DNA from: Terriglobia bacterium
Lineage (GTDB): Bacteria > Acidobacteriota > Terriglobia > Terriglobales > SCQP01
NCBI GenBank assembly: GCA_021323595.1
Contig: JAJPKR010000016.1
Coordinates: forward strand, 1-64,000
Length of the DNA: 64,000 nt
Reading direction: 5' to 3'
In this document: positions 1-8,284 of the stretch, one piece after another
Layout: each line of letters begins with the position of its first letter
How positions within the stretch are numbered: the first letter of the stretch is position 1
Translations under genes and position numbers: made by a program
The notes under the pieces: generated by a model
What the model saw: the letters and a program-made list of their open reading frames with translations, nothing else
What the model was told of the DNA's origin: nothing
Databases searched by the model: none

Positions 1-122
1 GAGGCCGCACCGTCGGTGGATTCGCTCTGCCATGAGCGCTCCACGAACTGCTGGAGCAGATCGGCGAAATACTCGAGCGTCTTGCGAATCCCGTTCCGCA
101 GCGCCGCTTCGGCAAATTCATC
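1..122 (-). CDS. Possible partial ORF at left edge, unknown
   Basis: On the minus strand, directly after the stop of the phosphatase gene, one frame stays open to the window edge with strongly GC-rich third positions. It reads DEFAEAALRNGIRKTLEYFA and then a helical, hydrophobic/acidic pattern, which looks more protein-like than the other two frames. No ATG, GTG or TTG start is visible at a sensible place: the frame runs back into the end of the upstream gene, and a nearby ATG is in another frame. It may be the start of a downstream gene with an unusual start, or chance. I do not recognise a family. Confidence 0.28.
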
Positions 123-1827
123 CGACCGGCGGGGCTTCGACCCCGCGCTCGGCGGCGGGGCCGGCGCCGCGGTACCGGACGAGCAAGAGCGTGATGTCAT
201 CGGCCTGGGGAGCGCCGCGGCTAAATTCGCTGATGGCGTGAAGCACGGCGTTTTGCACCGCCGTCAAGCTCGCGCCTGCGCCGCCGGTCAGCAGTTGGCG
301 CAGGCGGTCGAGGCCGAAGGGCTCTTCGCGGAGGTCCATCGCCTCGCTCACGCCGTCGCTAAACAGGACCAAGGTATCGCCATCGCGCAAGGTCTTGGTT
401 TCCAGCACGTAGTCGGCTTCGCGAATGAGGCCCAAGGGAAACGAGCCTTCGGTGAGCAGGTCCACGGCTTGGCCGCCGCTGACCAGCATCGGCGAGGGGT
501 GGCCGGCATTGATGAAATCGAGCCGCCCGCCGGCGTGCAGGATGCCGAAGAACATGGTGGCGTACTTGCCCAATTCGGCGTGATCGCAGAGAAAGCGGTT
601 GATGTGCGCGAACACGCGCAACGGCTCGGCGCCGAGGCTCATGCCCGAGAGCGCGCCTTGCAGCATCGTGCTCAGCAAGGCGGCGCCGAGGCCCTTGCCC
701 GAAACATCGGCGACCAGAAGCGCGGTGCGCTCGGCGTCGAGAGGAAAAACGTCGAAGTAGTCGCCGCCCACCGAATGGCAGGGCTGGTGAACGCCGGCGA
801 TGGCGCAATAGGGAAGGTCGCGCAAGCCGTGCGGGATCAGCGCCTGCTGAATGTCGCGGGCGATTTGCAGCTCTTGCTCCAGCCGCTGGCGCTGGCGCTC
901 GCGTTCGACCAAGCGGGCGTTATCCAAGATGCTGGCGGCTTCGCGGGCGAGGGCCTCGAGCACCTGGCGATCGAGCTGGGAAAAGGCGGCGGCGCGGCGC
1001 GAATCGAGATAGAGGGCGCCGAGCAAAGGCCCGCGGCCGGCGGCGGCGGCGAGGGGGCGGGCGTAGAGCGGAATCGCGACCACCGCCCGCAGCGCCTGGC
1101 CGACGATGCTGCCCGCCATTTGCAGCGCGTCCTCGGCTTGGCGCAAGTCCTCGGTGATTATGCTGGTCTGGGTCGCGAGCGCGCGGCGCAGGACGGTTTG
1201 GCTGGGCGCCAGCGTTTCCGCCGCCAGGCTCACGCCCGCCGCGCCGCGCGCCAGCCGCACCGCCAGCGCCCCGGCGGCATCGGTCTCTAGCAACAGCCCG
1301 CGCTCGGCCTTGGTCACCGCGATCGCGTGATCGAGCATGGTGTTCAGGACGGAATCGAGCGGCAGGTCGGAATGCAGCAGCGACGTCGCCTGCAGCAGCA
1401 CGTTGAGCTGACGCAATCCCGCGGTGGCCGTCGTCGGCTCGCCCGGCGGCGGTTCCATGCGCGTCAGCAGCGCCGGCAGCGACAACCCGGCGGCAGGCGC
1501 GCAAAACACGATCGAAAAGGAATCCTCCAACCCGAACGCGATCACGTCCCCGTCGCGCAGGGGCGCGCGCTGGACTTTTTCCCCGTTGAGAAAAATGCCG
1601 CGCTGATGGCCGCGATCTTCGACGCTCCAGCCGCCCTCATCGCGCGTCACCGCGCAGCAGCGCCGCGAGATGCGCGGGTCGGCAAGCTGCAAGTGATTGC
1701 CGCTCTCGCTGCCGCGGCCGATCAGGAACGGCGACGCATCGAGCGGCACCGAGCGCCGCGCGCCGTCGGGGCTGCGCACCTCGAGCGAGGCTTCATCGCC
1801 GATTGCGAGCGCGCTCTGACTGACCAT
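118..1827 (-). CDS. FHA-GAF-SpoIIE (PP2C-type) serine phosphatase
   Basis: A roughly 569-residue cytoplasmic signalling phosphatase. Residues ~15-105 form an FHA phosphothreonine-binding domain (FLIGRGSES, ISRR, then GIFLNGEKV). Residues ~140-300 form a GAF domain. After a short coiled coil (QELQIARDIQQALIP), residues ~335-550 form a SpoIIE/RsbU PP2C catalytic domain with GGDYFD, DVSGKGLGAAL, FSDGVSEAMD and DDITLLLV, so the metal-binding aspartates are present. Such proteins usually dephosphorylate anti-anti-sigma factors or act in Ser/Thr kinase networks. The longest frame begins at TTG 1860, but ATG 1827 gives a normal N-terminus (MVSQSALAIG) and is preferred. No cognate STAS or anti-sigma gene is identifiable next to it. 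Confidence 0.9.
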   Translation of the reverse strand: MVSQSALAIGDEASLEVRSPDGARRSVPLDASPFLIGRGSESGNHLQLADPRISRRCCAVTRDEGGWSVEDRGHQRGIFLNGEKVQRAPLRDGDVIAFGLEDSFSIVFCAPAAGLSLPALLTRMEPPPGEPTTATAGLRQLNVLLQATSLLHSDLPLDSVLNTMLDHAIAVTKAERGLLLETDAAGALAVRLARGAAGVSLAAETLAPSQTVLRRALATQTSIITEDLRQAEDALQMAGSIVGQALRAVVAIPLYARPLAAAAGRGPLLGALYLDSRRAAAFSQLDRQVLEALAREAASILDNARLVERERQRQRLEQELQIARDIQQALIPHGLRDLPYCAIAGVHQPCHSVGGDYFDVFPLDAERTALLVADVSGKGLGAALLSTMLQGALSGMSLGAEPLRVFAHINRFLCDHAELGKYATMFFGILHAGGRLDFINAGHPSPMLVSGGQAVDLLTEGSFPLGLIREADYVLETKTLRDGDTLVLFSDGVSEAMDLREEPFGLDRLRQLLTGGAGASLTAVQNAVLHAISEFSRGAPQADDITLLLVRYRGAGPAAERGVEAPPVG

Positions 1828-1971
1828 GGCCTCGAACGATGATACGCCGCCCGCCCGCAAGGGGCGGCGGCACGCGCGGGGCGCGCCATTCCGCCGCTGC
1901 GGCCGGCGGCCGCTTGGAAGATCTCACGATAGGTGCAGGCACGCGCCGCCCGGCGCTCGCGCAGCGACCCG

Positions 1972-2181
1972 CTAGCACAAAGCCAACGGCACCCCATTGC
2001 CCGTGGCGCGCAGACAGACCTCGCGATTGAACTCCACCTCCGGAGCCGGAATTTGCGACCGCAGGGCCTCGAACGCGCGCTCGGCGCCCTGCAAGAACTT
2101 GCCGCTGTATTTCTCGCCGGTGGCGGCGAGAATGTCCGCCGCCGCCGGTAAATTGCTGCCGCAGGCCGCCGCCAATGGCAA
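1972..2181 (-). CDS. Small hypothetical protein (69 aa), tentative
   Basis: A 69-residue minus-strand frame in an otherwise empty stretch (1828-2249) between two divergent genes. It begins MPLAAACGSNLPAAADILAA, ends NGVPLALC, has GC-rich third positions and a balanced composition (EKYSGKFLQGAERAFEALRS). No convincing Shine-Dalgarno sequence precedes the ATG. It could be a real small protein, the remnant of a larger one, or chance in GC-rich DNA. I see nothing else in the flanking bases 1861-1971 or 2182-2249 beyond the RBS of the next gene. Confidence 0.35.
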   Translation of the reverse strand: MPLAAACGSNLPAAADILAATGEKYSGKFLQGAERAFEALRSQIPAPEVEFNREVCLRATGNGVPLALC

Positions 2182-2249
2182 TTCGAGGGAAAGGATGCAG
2201 CTGGAGTAAAATAGCTACCCTAAGCAGTTCTTCGGCACGGGGGGCGCAT

Positions 2250-3071
2250 ATGCGCGTCGTGGCTTGCTCTTGTTTGCTCGCGGCGTTTTCGCTCGCGAGT
2301 TGGTCGCAAGGTCCTCCCGGGACGGTCAAGCCGCCGGCCAACGGCATCGGCGCGGGCAATACGCTCGCCGCCGCAGGCGCGGCGCCGGCCTCGCCGCCGA
2401 TCAGCCTGCCCGAGCGCGCCGACATCCTGATGGCGCGCAAGCGGTATTACGCCGCCATCGACCTCTTGCAGCAGGGGCTGGAGCAATCCCCGCGCGACGC
2501 GACTTTGGCCAACCGGCTGGGCGTCTCCTATCAACTGCTGAGCAACGACCGCGAAGCGTCCAAGTACTACAAGCTCGCCATCCGCTACAACAAGCGGCTC
2601 GCCGACCCGTACAACAACCTCGGCACGGTCTATTACGAGCACGGCAACTACGGCAAGGCGCTCAAGTACTACAAAAAAGCGATGAAGCTGCAGCACGACG
2701 TCGCCACGTTCTACGTCAACGCCGGCACCGCCGAATTCATGCGCAAAAAGCTGGCCAACGCCCGCCGCGACTACATTGCCGCGCTGCGCCTCGATCCGAC
2801 CTCGCTCGATCCCACCGCGCACGGCGGCTCGGTGATCCAAGACCGCTCGGTGCGCGATCCGGCGGAGTATCACTTCTTCCTGGCGCGGCTCTATTGCATG
2901 GTCGGCGACCTGCAAGACGCGATGCACCAACTGCATCAGGCGGCCGACCTGCACTACAAGCATCTCAAGCTGGTGTACAAGGATCCGGCGTTCAAGCCGC
3001 TGCTCACCCGGCCCGACTTTCAGGAGCTCATGAACCCGGCGCCGGCGGTCAGCGCCAAGCCGAACTCGTAG
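2250..3071 (+). CDS. Exported TPR-repeat protein
   Basis: A 273-residue secreted or periplasmic protein. ATG 2250 follows a G-rich Shine-Dalgarno (GGGGGG) and opens a signal peptide (MRVVACSCLLAAFSLASWSQ). After a Pro/Ala/Gly linker come about four TPR units from residue ~65: ARKRYYAAIDLLQQGLEQSP, then SNDREASKYYKLAI, PYNNLGTVYYEHGNYGKALK and FYVNAGTAEFMRKKLANAR. The frame extends upstream to 2175, but that would bury the signal peptide. TPR proteins are scaffolds, so no specific role can be assigned. The following zinc-ribbon gene starts 17 bp downstream and may be cotranscribed. Confidence 0.85.
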   Translation: MRVVACSCLLAAFSLASWSQGPPGTVKPPANGIGAGNTLAAAGAAPASPPISLPERADILMARKRYYAAIDLLQQGLEQSPRDATLANRLGVSYQLLSNDREASKYYKLAIRYNKRLADPYNNLGTVYYEHGNYGKALKYYKKAMKLQHDVATFYVNAGTAEFMRKKLANARRDYIAALRLDPTSLDPTAHGGSVIQDRSVRDPAEYHFFLARLYCMVGDLQDAMHQLHQAADLHYKHLKLVYKDPAFKPLLTRPDFQELMNPAPAVSAKPNS

Positions 3072-3088
3072 AGATGCTACGATGACCG

Positions 3089-3727
3089 GTGTGCCCGCTC
3101 TGTGAATCGCGAAAGCCGAAGCGCCTGTGCCCGGCGCTCGGGCAGATGATCTGCGCCCCCTGCTGCGGCACGTACCGCGAAGTGACGATCGATTGCGTCG
3201 GGACGTGCCCGCACCTGCTTGCGAGCCGGCGCCACGACCGCCCAACGGCGGCGCCGGAAGCGCCGCCGATCGCGCCGGAGGTCGAGATCAGCGAGCGCTT
3301 CCTCCACAGCCAGCGCGGGCTGCTCATGGCGCTGAATCTGGCGATCGGCGATTATCGGGGCAAGCATCCGGGTCTCGTGGATGCCGATCTGCGGGCGGCG
3401 CTGGAAGGCCTGGTGCGGACGCTGGCGACGCGGCGGGCGGGCATCCTCTACGAGTCGCGGCCGCTGGGGGAATTTGCCGCCGGGCTGTTCGAGGCGCTGC
3501 TCGCGGCTTGGCGCCGATATCAAGAGGACGCGCGCCGGGAGCTGCTGCCGGAGGCGCCGCGCGAGAGCGATTTCGAGCGCGCCGTGGTGCTGCTGGCGCG
3601 GATGGCGCAAGCTCACGGCAACGGCCGCCCGCGCTCGCGCCGCGCGCTGAGCCTGCTCGCTCCGCCCGAGCTGATGCGCGCCGCGGGCCGCGCCGCCGAG
3701 CCCGCGCCCTTGTTGATCACGCCCTAG
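3089..3727 (+). CDS. Cys-rich zinc-ribbon protein of unknown function
   Basis: A 212-residue protein starting at GTG 3089; nearby ATGs are in other frames. The N-terminus carries CPLCESRKPKRLCPALGQ, then ICAPCCGTYREVTIDC, then GTCPHL. These are paired CxxC and CC motifs that should bind at least one zinc. The rest (~75-212) is helical with no recognised domain. I recall similar N-termini in hypothetical proteins of Acidobacteriota and related soil phyla, but know no experimental function. It sits 17 bp after an exported TPR gene and 34 bp before a membrane TPR gene, so the three may form one unit. Confidence 0.8.
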   Translation: MCPLCESRKPKRLCPALGQMICAPCCGTYREVTIDCVGTCPHLLASRRHDRPTAAPEAPPIAPEVEISERFLHSQRGLLMALNLAIGDYRGKHPGLVDADLRAALEGLVRTLATRRAGILYESRPLGEFAAGLFEALLAAWRRYQEDARRELLPEAPRESDFERAVVLLARMAQAHGNGRPRSRRALSLLAPPELMRAAGRAAEPAPLLITP

Positions 3728-3761
3728 GCGGCGGCCCCGAGCCGTTCGGTTAAGCTGAACG

Positions 3762-4940
3762 GTGATGGCCGAGCGCGGGTCCCAAGAGACAAGGCAGCGG
3801 CGATCGGCGCGGGTCGCGCACTTGGCGCGGCGCGAACTGGCCGCCTGGCTGACGCTGATCGCCATCATCGCTGTCGCCTTCGCCGTCACCGCGTTCTTCG
3901 TGGGCCGTTACCGCAGCAAGCGGGCGGCGCTGGCGCGCGAATGGTACGCGCGGGGCTTGGCCGCGCTGCAAAGCGGCCGCGCGCCGGCGGCCGAAGCCGC
4001 CTTTCGCAATGCGCTCGCCTACCAGCCCGGCTCGTTCGATGCGACCTTCGCCCTGGCGCAGTCGCTGGCCGCGGAGCATCGCCTCGCCGAGGCGCAATCC
4101 TACTTTCTGGCCCTGTGGCAGGAGGCGCCGCAGTCGGGGCCGGTCAATATCAACCTGGCGCGCTTGGCGGCGAGCCAGAATCGCACGCAAGACGTGATTC
4201 GCTACTACCACAACGCCATCTTCGGCCTGTGGAGCGCCCAGGGTGCGGAGCAGAGCCTGCGGGCGCGGCACGAGTTGATCTCCTACCTGCTGGACCACGG
4301 CCAAGAGAACCAGGCCGACTCGGAATTGCTGGCGGAGATTCAGTCGTTGCCGCCCACCGCCGCCGCCCATCTCGAGGCGGGGCGGCAGTTCCTCGCCGCC
4401 GGCGACCCGACGCACGCGCTTGCGCAATTTCGTGAGGTGCTGCGGCGCGATCCCGACAACGGCGGCGCCCTGGCCGGCGCCGGCGAGGCCGCGTATCAGC
4501 AAGGCAGTTACGGGCTGGCGCATCGGTATCTGGCGCGGGCGGCGGTGCGCTTGCCCGGCGATCCTGCGGTGGCGCAACGCCTGGCGACGGTGGCGGCGGT
4601 GCTGGATGCCGACCCGCTCGCCTACCATCTTTCCCGCGCCGAGCGCCGCAGCCGCATCCGGCGCGATCTGGCGACGGCGCAGGCGCGTCTGGCCGCTTGC
4701 GCGGCGCGGCTGCAGAGCACGAATTCGCAGCCGTCGCCGCTGGCGCCGCTGCTAGCGCGCTCGCAAGCGCTCACCGGGGCGGGACTGCGGCGGCTCTGGC
4801 GCGATCCCAATGCCATTCCCAACGTGCTCTCGTTCGTTTTCGCCGTGGAAGAGCAGACGGCCCGCTCCTGCGGCCCGCCGACGGGCGACGATCTCGCCTT
4901 GCTGCTGCTGGCCCATGCGCGGGAGCTGACATCGCCATGA
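3762..4940 (+). CDS. Membrane-anchored TPR protein
   Basis: About 392 residues from GTG 3762; ATG 3765 is the very next codon and equally possible. A basic N-terminus precedes one transmembrane helix (residues ~27-49, LTLIAIIAVAFAVTAFFVG). The remainder is TPR-like: AREWYARGLAALQSGRAPAA, FDATFALAQSLAAEHRLAEA, AAHLEAGRQFLAAGDPTHAL and ALAGAGEAAYQQGSYGLAHR. The repeat domain probably faces the periplasm. Its stop TGA overlaps the ATG of the CLC channel gene (ATGA), implying translational coupling. Role unknown. Confidence 0.83.
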   Translation: MMAERGSQETRQRRSARVAHLARRELAAWLTLIAIIAVAFAVTAFFVGRYRSKRAALAREWYARGLAALQSGRAPAAEAAFRNALAYQPGSFDATFALAQSLAAEHRLAEAQSYFLALWQEAPQSGPVNINLARLAASQNRTQDVIRYYHNAIFGLWSAQGAEQSLRARHELISYLLDHGQENQADSELLAEIQSLPPTAAAHLEAGRQFLAAGDPTHALAQFREVLRRDPDNGGALAGAGEAAYQQGSYGLAHRYLARAAVRLPGDPAVAQRLATVAAVLDADPLAYHLSRAERRSRIRRDLATAQARLAACAARLQSTNSQPSPLAPLLARSQALTGAGLRRLWRDPNAIPNVLSFVFAVEEQTARSCGPPTGDDLALLLLAHARELTSP

Positions 4941-6676
4941 GCACGTCTTCCGCAGCGGCGGCCTCGCGACTGGCACCGGCCTGGCCCTCGCGCCTGGCGC
5001 GCCGCTTGGCGGCGAAGCGCGAAGAACGCCTGTTCCTGTTCCTCGCCATCCTGATCGGGATCCTGGCCGGGCTGGCGGTGGTCTGCTTCCGGGTGACGAT
5101 CGAATGGCTGCGGATCGACGTCCTGGGCTCCTCGATCACGCCCGCGCCGCTGCGGCTTTTGTGGGCGCCGGCGGCGGTCGGCTTGGTGATCGCGGCGCTG
5201 CTGTTCTTTTGCTTCCCCGGCGCGGGCGGCAGCGGCGTCAACCAAACCAAAGCCGCGCTCTACATCTTCGACGGACACATTCCTTTCTCCACCGTGGTCG
5301 GCAAGTTCCTGACCGCGGCGCTGGCCATCGGCAGCGGCCAATCGCTCGGTCCGGAAGACCCCTCGCTGCAGGTCGGCGCGGGGTTGGCGTCGCTGGTGGG
5401 ACGCAAGCTGCGCCTTTCCCGCGCGCGCTTGCGGCTGCTGGCGCCGCTCGGAGCCGCCGCCGGCCTCGCGGCCGCCTTCAACGCCCCGATCGCCGCCGTC
5501 CTGTTCGTCATCGAGGAAGTCGTCGGCCAGTGGAGCGTCGGAATCCTGGGCGCGGTCGTGCTGTCGGCGGTGTCGAGCACGGTGGTGGCGCGCTGGTTCC
5601 TGGGCGGCGAACCGCTGTTCCGGGTGCCGGAGTTCGAGCTGCGGAATCCGCTCGAACTCGCCGCCTACGTGGTGCTCGGCGTGATCGGCGGCTTCGCCTC
5701 CTTGCTCTTCGTCAAATTGGTGGCGTGGTTGCGGCCGCGCGCGCACGCCTTGCCGCGCCGCGCGCAGTTCTTTCTGCCCGCCGGGGCGGGCCTGCTGGTG
5801 GGGCTGATCGGCATGCGCTATCCGCAGGTGATGGGCGCCGGCTACGAATTCGTGGATCAAGCGCTGCACGCGCATTTCCTCTGGACGACGCTGGCGATCT
5901 TGGCGGCGCTCAAGCTGCTGGCGACGACGATCTCGTTCACCAGCGGCACGCCGGGCGGCATGTTCGCGCCGACGCTGGTGATCGGCGCCATGGTGGGCGG
6001 CGCGGTGGGCGGCTTCGAGCACCATTTCTTCCCCCGCGTGGCGGCCGCAAGCGGCGCGTATGCGCTGGTCGGCATGGGCACGACGTTCGCCGGCATCCTG
6101 CGCGCGCCGCTCACTTCCGTGTTCATGATCATCGAGGTCAGCGGCAGCTACACCGTGGTTTTGCCGCTGCTGATCTCGAACTTGATCGCCTACTTCATCT
6201 CCCGCACCTGGCAGCCGATTGCGATCTTCGACCTGCTGACCCGCCAGGACGGCCTCGATTTGCCTTCCATGGAGGAGCGCCGCGAGGAAGAAGTTCTGCA
6301 CGTTGAAGACGCGATGAAGCCGATGACCGATCCCATCGCCCGCCCTTCCGACCGCATCGCGGACGCGCTGGCGGCGGCCGGCGATCGCGCCTTTCTGCTC
6401 ATCGAGGGCCCCGACGGCAACTGGTCGGGCGCGTTGGCGAGCCGCCTCCAGGAGCTGGCGCGCCAAGGCGAAGGCGGCCGGACGCTGGCCGAGGCCGGCG
6501 CCGGCCACCCGCTGCCCGTGCTGCATCCCGACGAGCCGCTGGAAATGTTCTTGCGCGAAGCCGGCGACGCGCCGCTGCTGCCGGTGGTGCATCGCGCCGA
6601 CGGAAGATTGCTGGGCATCGTCTCGCTGGCGGATTTGCTGACCACTTACCGCGGCGCCGACATCGGCGGCGCGTAA
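4937..6676 (+). CDS. CLC-family chloride channel/transporter with CBS domains
   Basis: A 579-residue inner-membrane protein. ATG 4937 overlaps the upstream stop (ATGA); a longer upstream frame exists but would overlap the TPR gene out of phase. CLC signature regions are visible: GGSGVNQTK, LGPEDPSLQVG (aligning with GREGPxVQIG, gate Glu retained) and GGMFAPTLVIGAMVGG. After about ten hydrophobic segments, residues ~450-575 form a CBS pair (VEDAMKPMTDPIARPSD, then HPDEPLEMFLREAGDAPLL), probably nucleotide-responsive. It could be a channel or an H+/Cl- exchanger; the sequence does not decide this. Confidence 0.92.
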   Translation: MSTSSAAAASRLAPAWPSRLARRLAAKREERLFLFLAILIGILAGLAVVCFRVTIEWLRIDVLGSSITPAPLRLLWAPAAVGLVIAALLFFCFPGAGGSGVNQTKAALYIFDGHIPFSTVVGKFLTAALAIGSGQSLGPEDPSLQVGAGLASLVGRKLRLSRARLRLLAPLGAAAGLAAAFNAPIAAVLFVIEEVVGQWSVGILGAVVLSAVSSTVVARWFLGGEPLFRVPEFELRNPLELAAYVVLGVIGGFASLLFVKLVAWLRPRAHALPRRAQFFLPAGAGLLVGLIGMRYPQVMGAGYEFVDQALHAHFLWTTLAILAALKLLATTISFTSGTPGGMFAPTLVIGAMVGGAVGGFEHHFFPRVAAASGAYALVGMGTTFAGILRAPLTSVFMIIEVSGSYTVVLPLLISNLIAYFISRTWQPIAIFDLLTRQDGLDLPSMEERREEEVLHVEDAMKPMTDPIARPSDRIADALAAAGDRAFLLIEGPDGNWSGALASRLQELARQGEGGRTLAEAGAGHPLPVLHPDEPLEMFLREAGDAPLLPVVHRADGRLLGIVSLADLLTTYRGADIGGA

Positions 6677-6692
6677 GCCGGCGGGGCCGGAG

Positions 6693-8072
6693 TCAGTGGC
6701 CGGCGGCGCGAACGCCGGTCGCCAGCTCGATGGCGGCGCGCACGCGGGCCAAGCCCTGCGCCAGCGCCGTCGGGTTGCGCGCCTCGACGTTCAGGCGCAG
6801 GAGCGGTTCGGTATTCGAGGGCCGCAGATTGAAGCGCCAGTCGCGGTAAGCGGCCGAGAGGCCGTCGGTGAAGTCCTGCTCGCCATCGCTGAACCGCGGC
6901 GTCAGCTCCGCCACCACCGCCGCCGGGTCCTCGACTTCGAAGTTGATTTCGCCGGACGTGAAATAGCGCTCGCGCAGCGGTTGGACGAAATCCGCGAGCC
7001 GCTTCCCTTCCCGCCCCAGCAGCTCCAGCAGCACGAGCAGCGGAATCATGCCGTTGTCGCGGCACCAGTTGCGGCGGAAATAGAAATGCGCGGACATTTC
7101 GCCGGCGAATTCCGCGCCCACGGCCCGCATGGCGTCGGGAATGATGGTCATGCCCGCGCGGCTGAGCACGGTGCGGCCGCCCAGCTCGGCGATCGTCTCC
7201 TGCGTCGCCCAGATGCTGCGCGGATCGATCACGATCGTCGCCCCCGGCTGCCGCCGCAGGATCGAGCGCGCCAAGATCGCAGTCGTGAAGTAGCCGGAGA
7301 GGAAGTAGCCGGTGTGATCGACGAAGAAGCAGCGGTCGCCGTCGGCGTCCCAGGCGACGCCCAAATCCGCCCCGCGCGAGGTGACGGCGGCGGTGAGCGC
7401 GGCGTGGTTGGACTCGAGCAGCGGATTGGGCACGCCGCCGGGGACGGGGAACGAGCCGTCCGGATCGCCGTGCAGCGCGTGCAGGCGCAGGGGCAGCCGG
7501 CGGCGCGCGATCACGCGCTCGAGCACTTTTACCTGCATGCCGCAATTGGCATCCGCGACCAGCGTCACGCTGGGAATGAGGCGGCGGTCAATGTAGGAGA
7601 GCACATAATCCACGAAGCCCTCCCACACGTCGGCTTCCCGCCGCTGGCCGCGGCGCGCCGCCGGCGGCGGCATGGGCTGCAGCGCGCGCTCGCGCACCTC
7701 GGCGAGCCCGCTGGTCAGGGATAGCGGCTGGGCGCCGCGGCGGCAAAAATTGAAGCCGTTCCAATCCTTGGGATTGTGCGAGGCGGAGATGGTGAAGCCG
7801 CCGTCCACGGGCAAGGTGGCGACGGCGTAATAGAACATGTCGGTGGAGACGGTGCCGATGTCGAGCACGTCCACGCCGCCGGCCAGCAGCGCCTCGGTGG
7901 CGGCGGCGGCGAGCGCCGGGCCAGTGGCGCGCACGTCCTTGGCGACGACCAACGTTTTCGCGCCGAGCAGGCCGGCGAAGGCGCGCGCGATCGCCGCCGC
8001 GCCCGCTTCGTCGAGCTGCTGGGGCACGACGCCGCGCACATCGTAGCTCTTGAAGATGGCGGGATCGATCAT
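6693..8072 (-). CDS. Phosphomannomutase/phosphoglucomutase
   Basis: A 459-residue alpha-D-phosphohexomutase that interconverts hexose 1- and 6-phosphates for sugar-nucleotide synthesis. The four family motifs are in order: phosphoserine loop TISASHNPKDWNGF (~100), Mg-binding DADGDR (~245), sugar-binding GEMSAHFYFR (~325) and phosphate-binding RPSNTEPLLRL (~425). The N-terminus FKSYDVRGVVP is typical of the PMM/PGM group rather than GlmM. Length is normal (~455-465). The nearby NAD-dependent epimerase on the same strand suggests a shared role in envelope polysaccharide precursors, although a tRNA lies between them. Confidence 0.93.
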   Translation of the reverse strand: MIDPAIFKSYDVRGVVPQQLDEAGAAAIARAFAGLLGAKTLVVAKDVRATGPALAAAATEALLAGGVDVLDIGTVSTDMFYYAVATLPVDGGFTISASHNPKDWNGFNFCRRGAQPLSLTSGLAEVRERALQPMPPPAARRGQRREADVWEGFVDYVLSYIDRRLIPSVTLVADANCGMQVKVLERVIARRRLPLRLHALHGDPDGSFPVPGGVPNPLLESNHAALTAAVTSRGADLGVAWDADGDRCFFVDHTGYFLSGYFTTAILARSILRRQPGATIVIDPRSIWATQETIAELGGRTVLSRAGMTIIPDAMRAVGAEFAGEMSAHFYFRRNWCRDNGMIPLLVLLELLGREGKRLADFVQPLRERYFTSGEINFEVEDPAAVVAELTPRFSDGEQDFTDGLSAAYRDWRFNLRPSNTEPLLRLNVEARNPTALAQGLARVRAAIELATGVRAAGH

Positions 8073-8101
8073 GGGCGAAATACCGCGCCGGACGGCGCCG
8101 A

Positions 8102-8178
8102 TGGTGGCGGCGAGTGGACTCGAACCACTGACCTAGGGATTATGAGACCCTCGCTCTAACCAGCTGAGCTACGCCGCC
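8102..8178 (-). tRNA. tRNA with CAU anticodon (probably elongator Met)
   Basis: A complete cloverleaf on the minus strand. The 7-bp acceptor stem GGCGGCG pairs with CGCCGCC. There is a D-arm GCTC/GAGC, an anticodon loop CTCATAA (anticodon CAT), a T-arm with GGTTCGAGTCC, discriminator A and an encoded CCA (8102-8104). The anticodon stem AGGG/CCCT is capped by a U-U mismatch at 31-39. The first acceptor pair is Watson-Crick, so it is not the bacterial initiator. tRNA-Ile2 with lysidine-modified CAU cannot be excluded by eye. Confidence 0.95.
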
Positions 8179-8284
8179 GCTCGCGAATCGCGACCATAAA
8201 AAACGGCCGCCAGAACCGCGGCCTGATTCGATTTTATCATTCGGCGCGCGGCGAGGAACGCCGCGCCGCGGCGGCGGGCGCAAC

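Noticed and set aside
8102-8178. tRNA as a phage or island attachment site
   Set aside because: No integrase gene, no repeat of the tRNA 3' end nearby, and flanking genes have ordinary composition.
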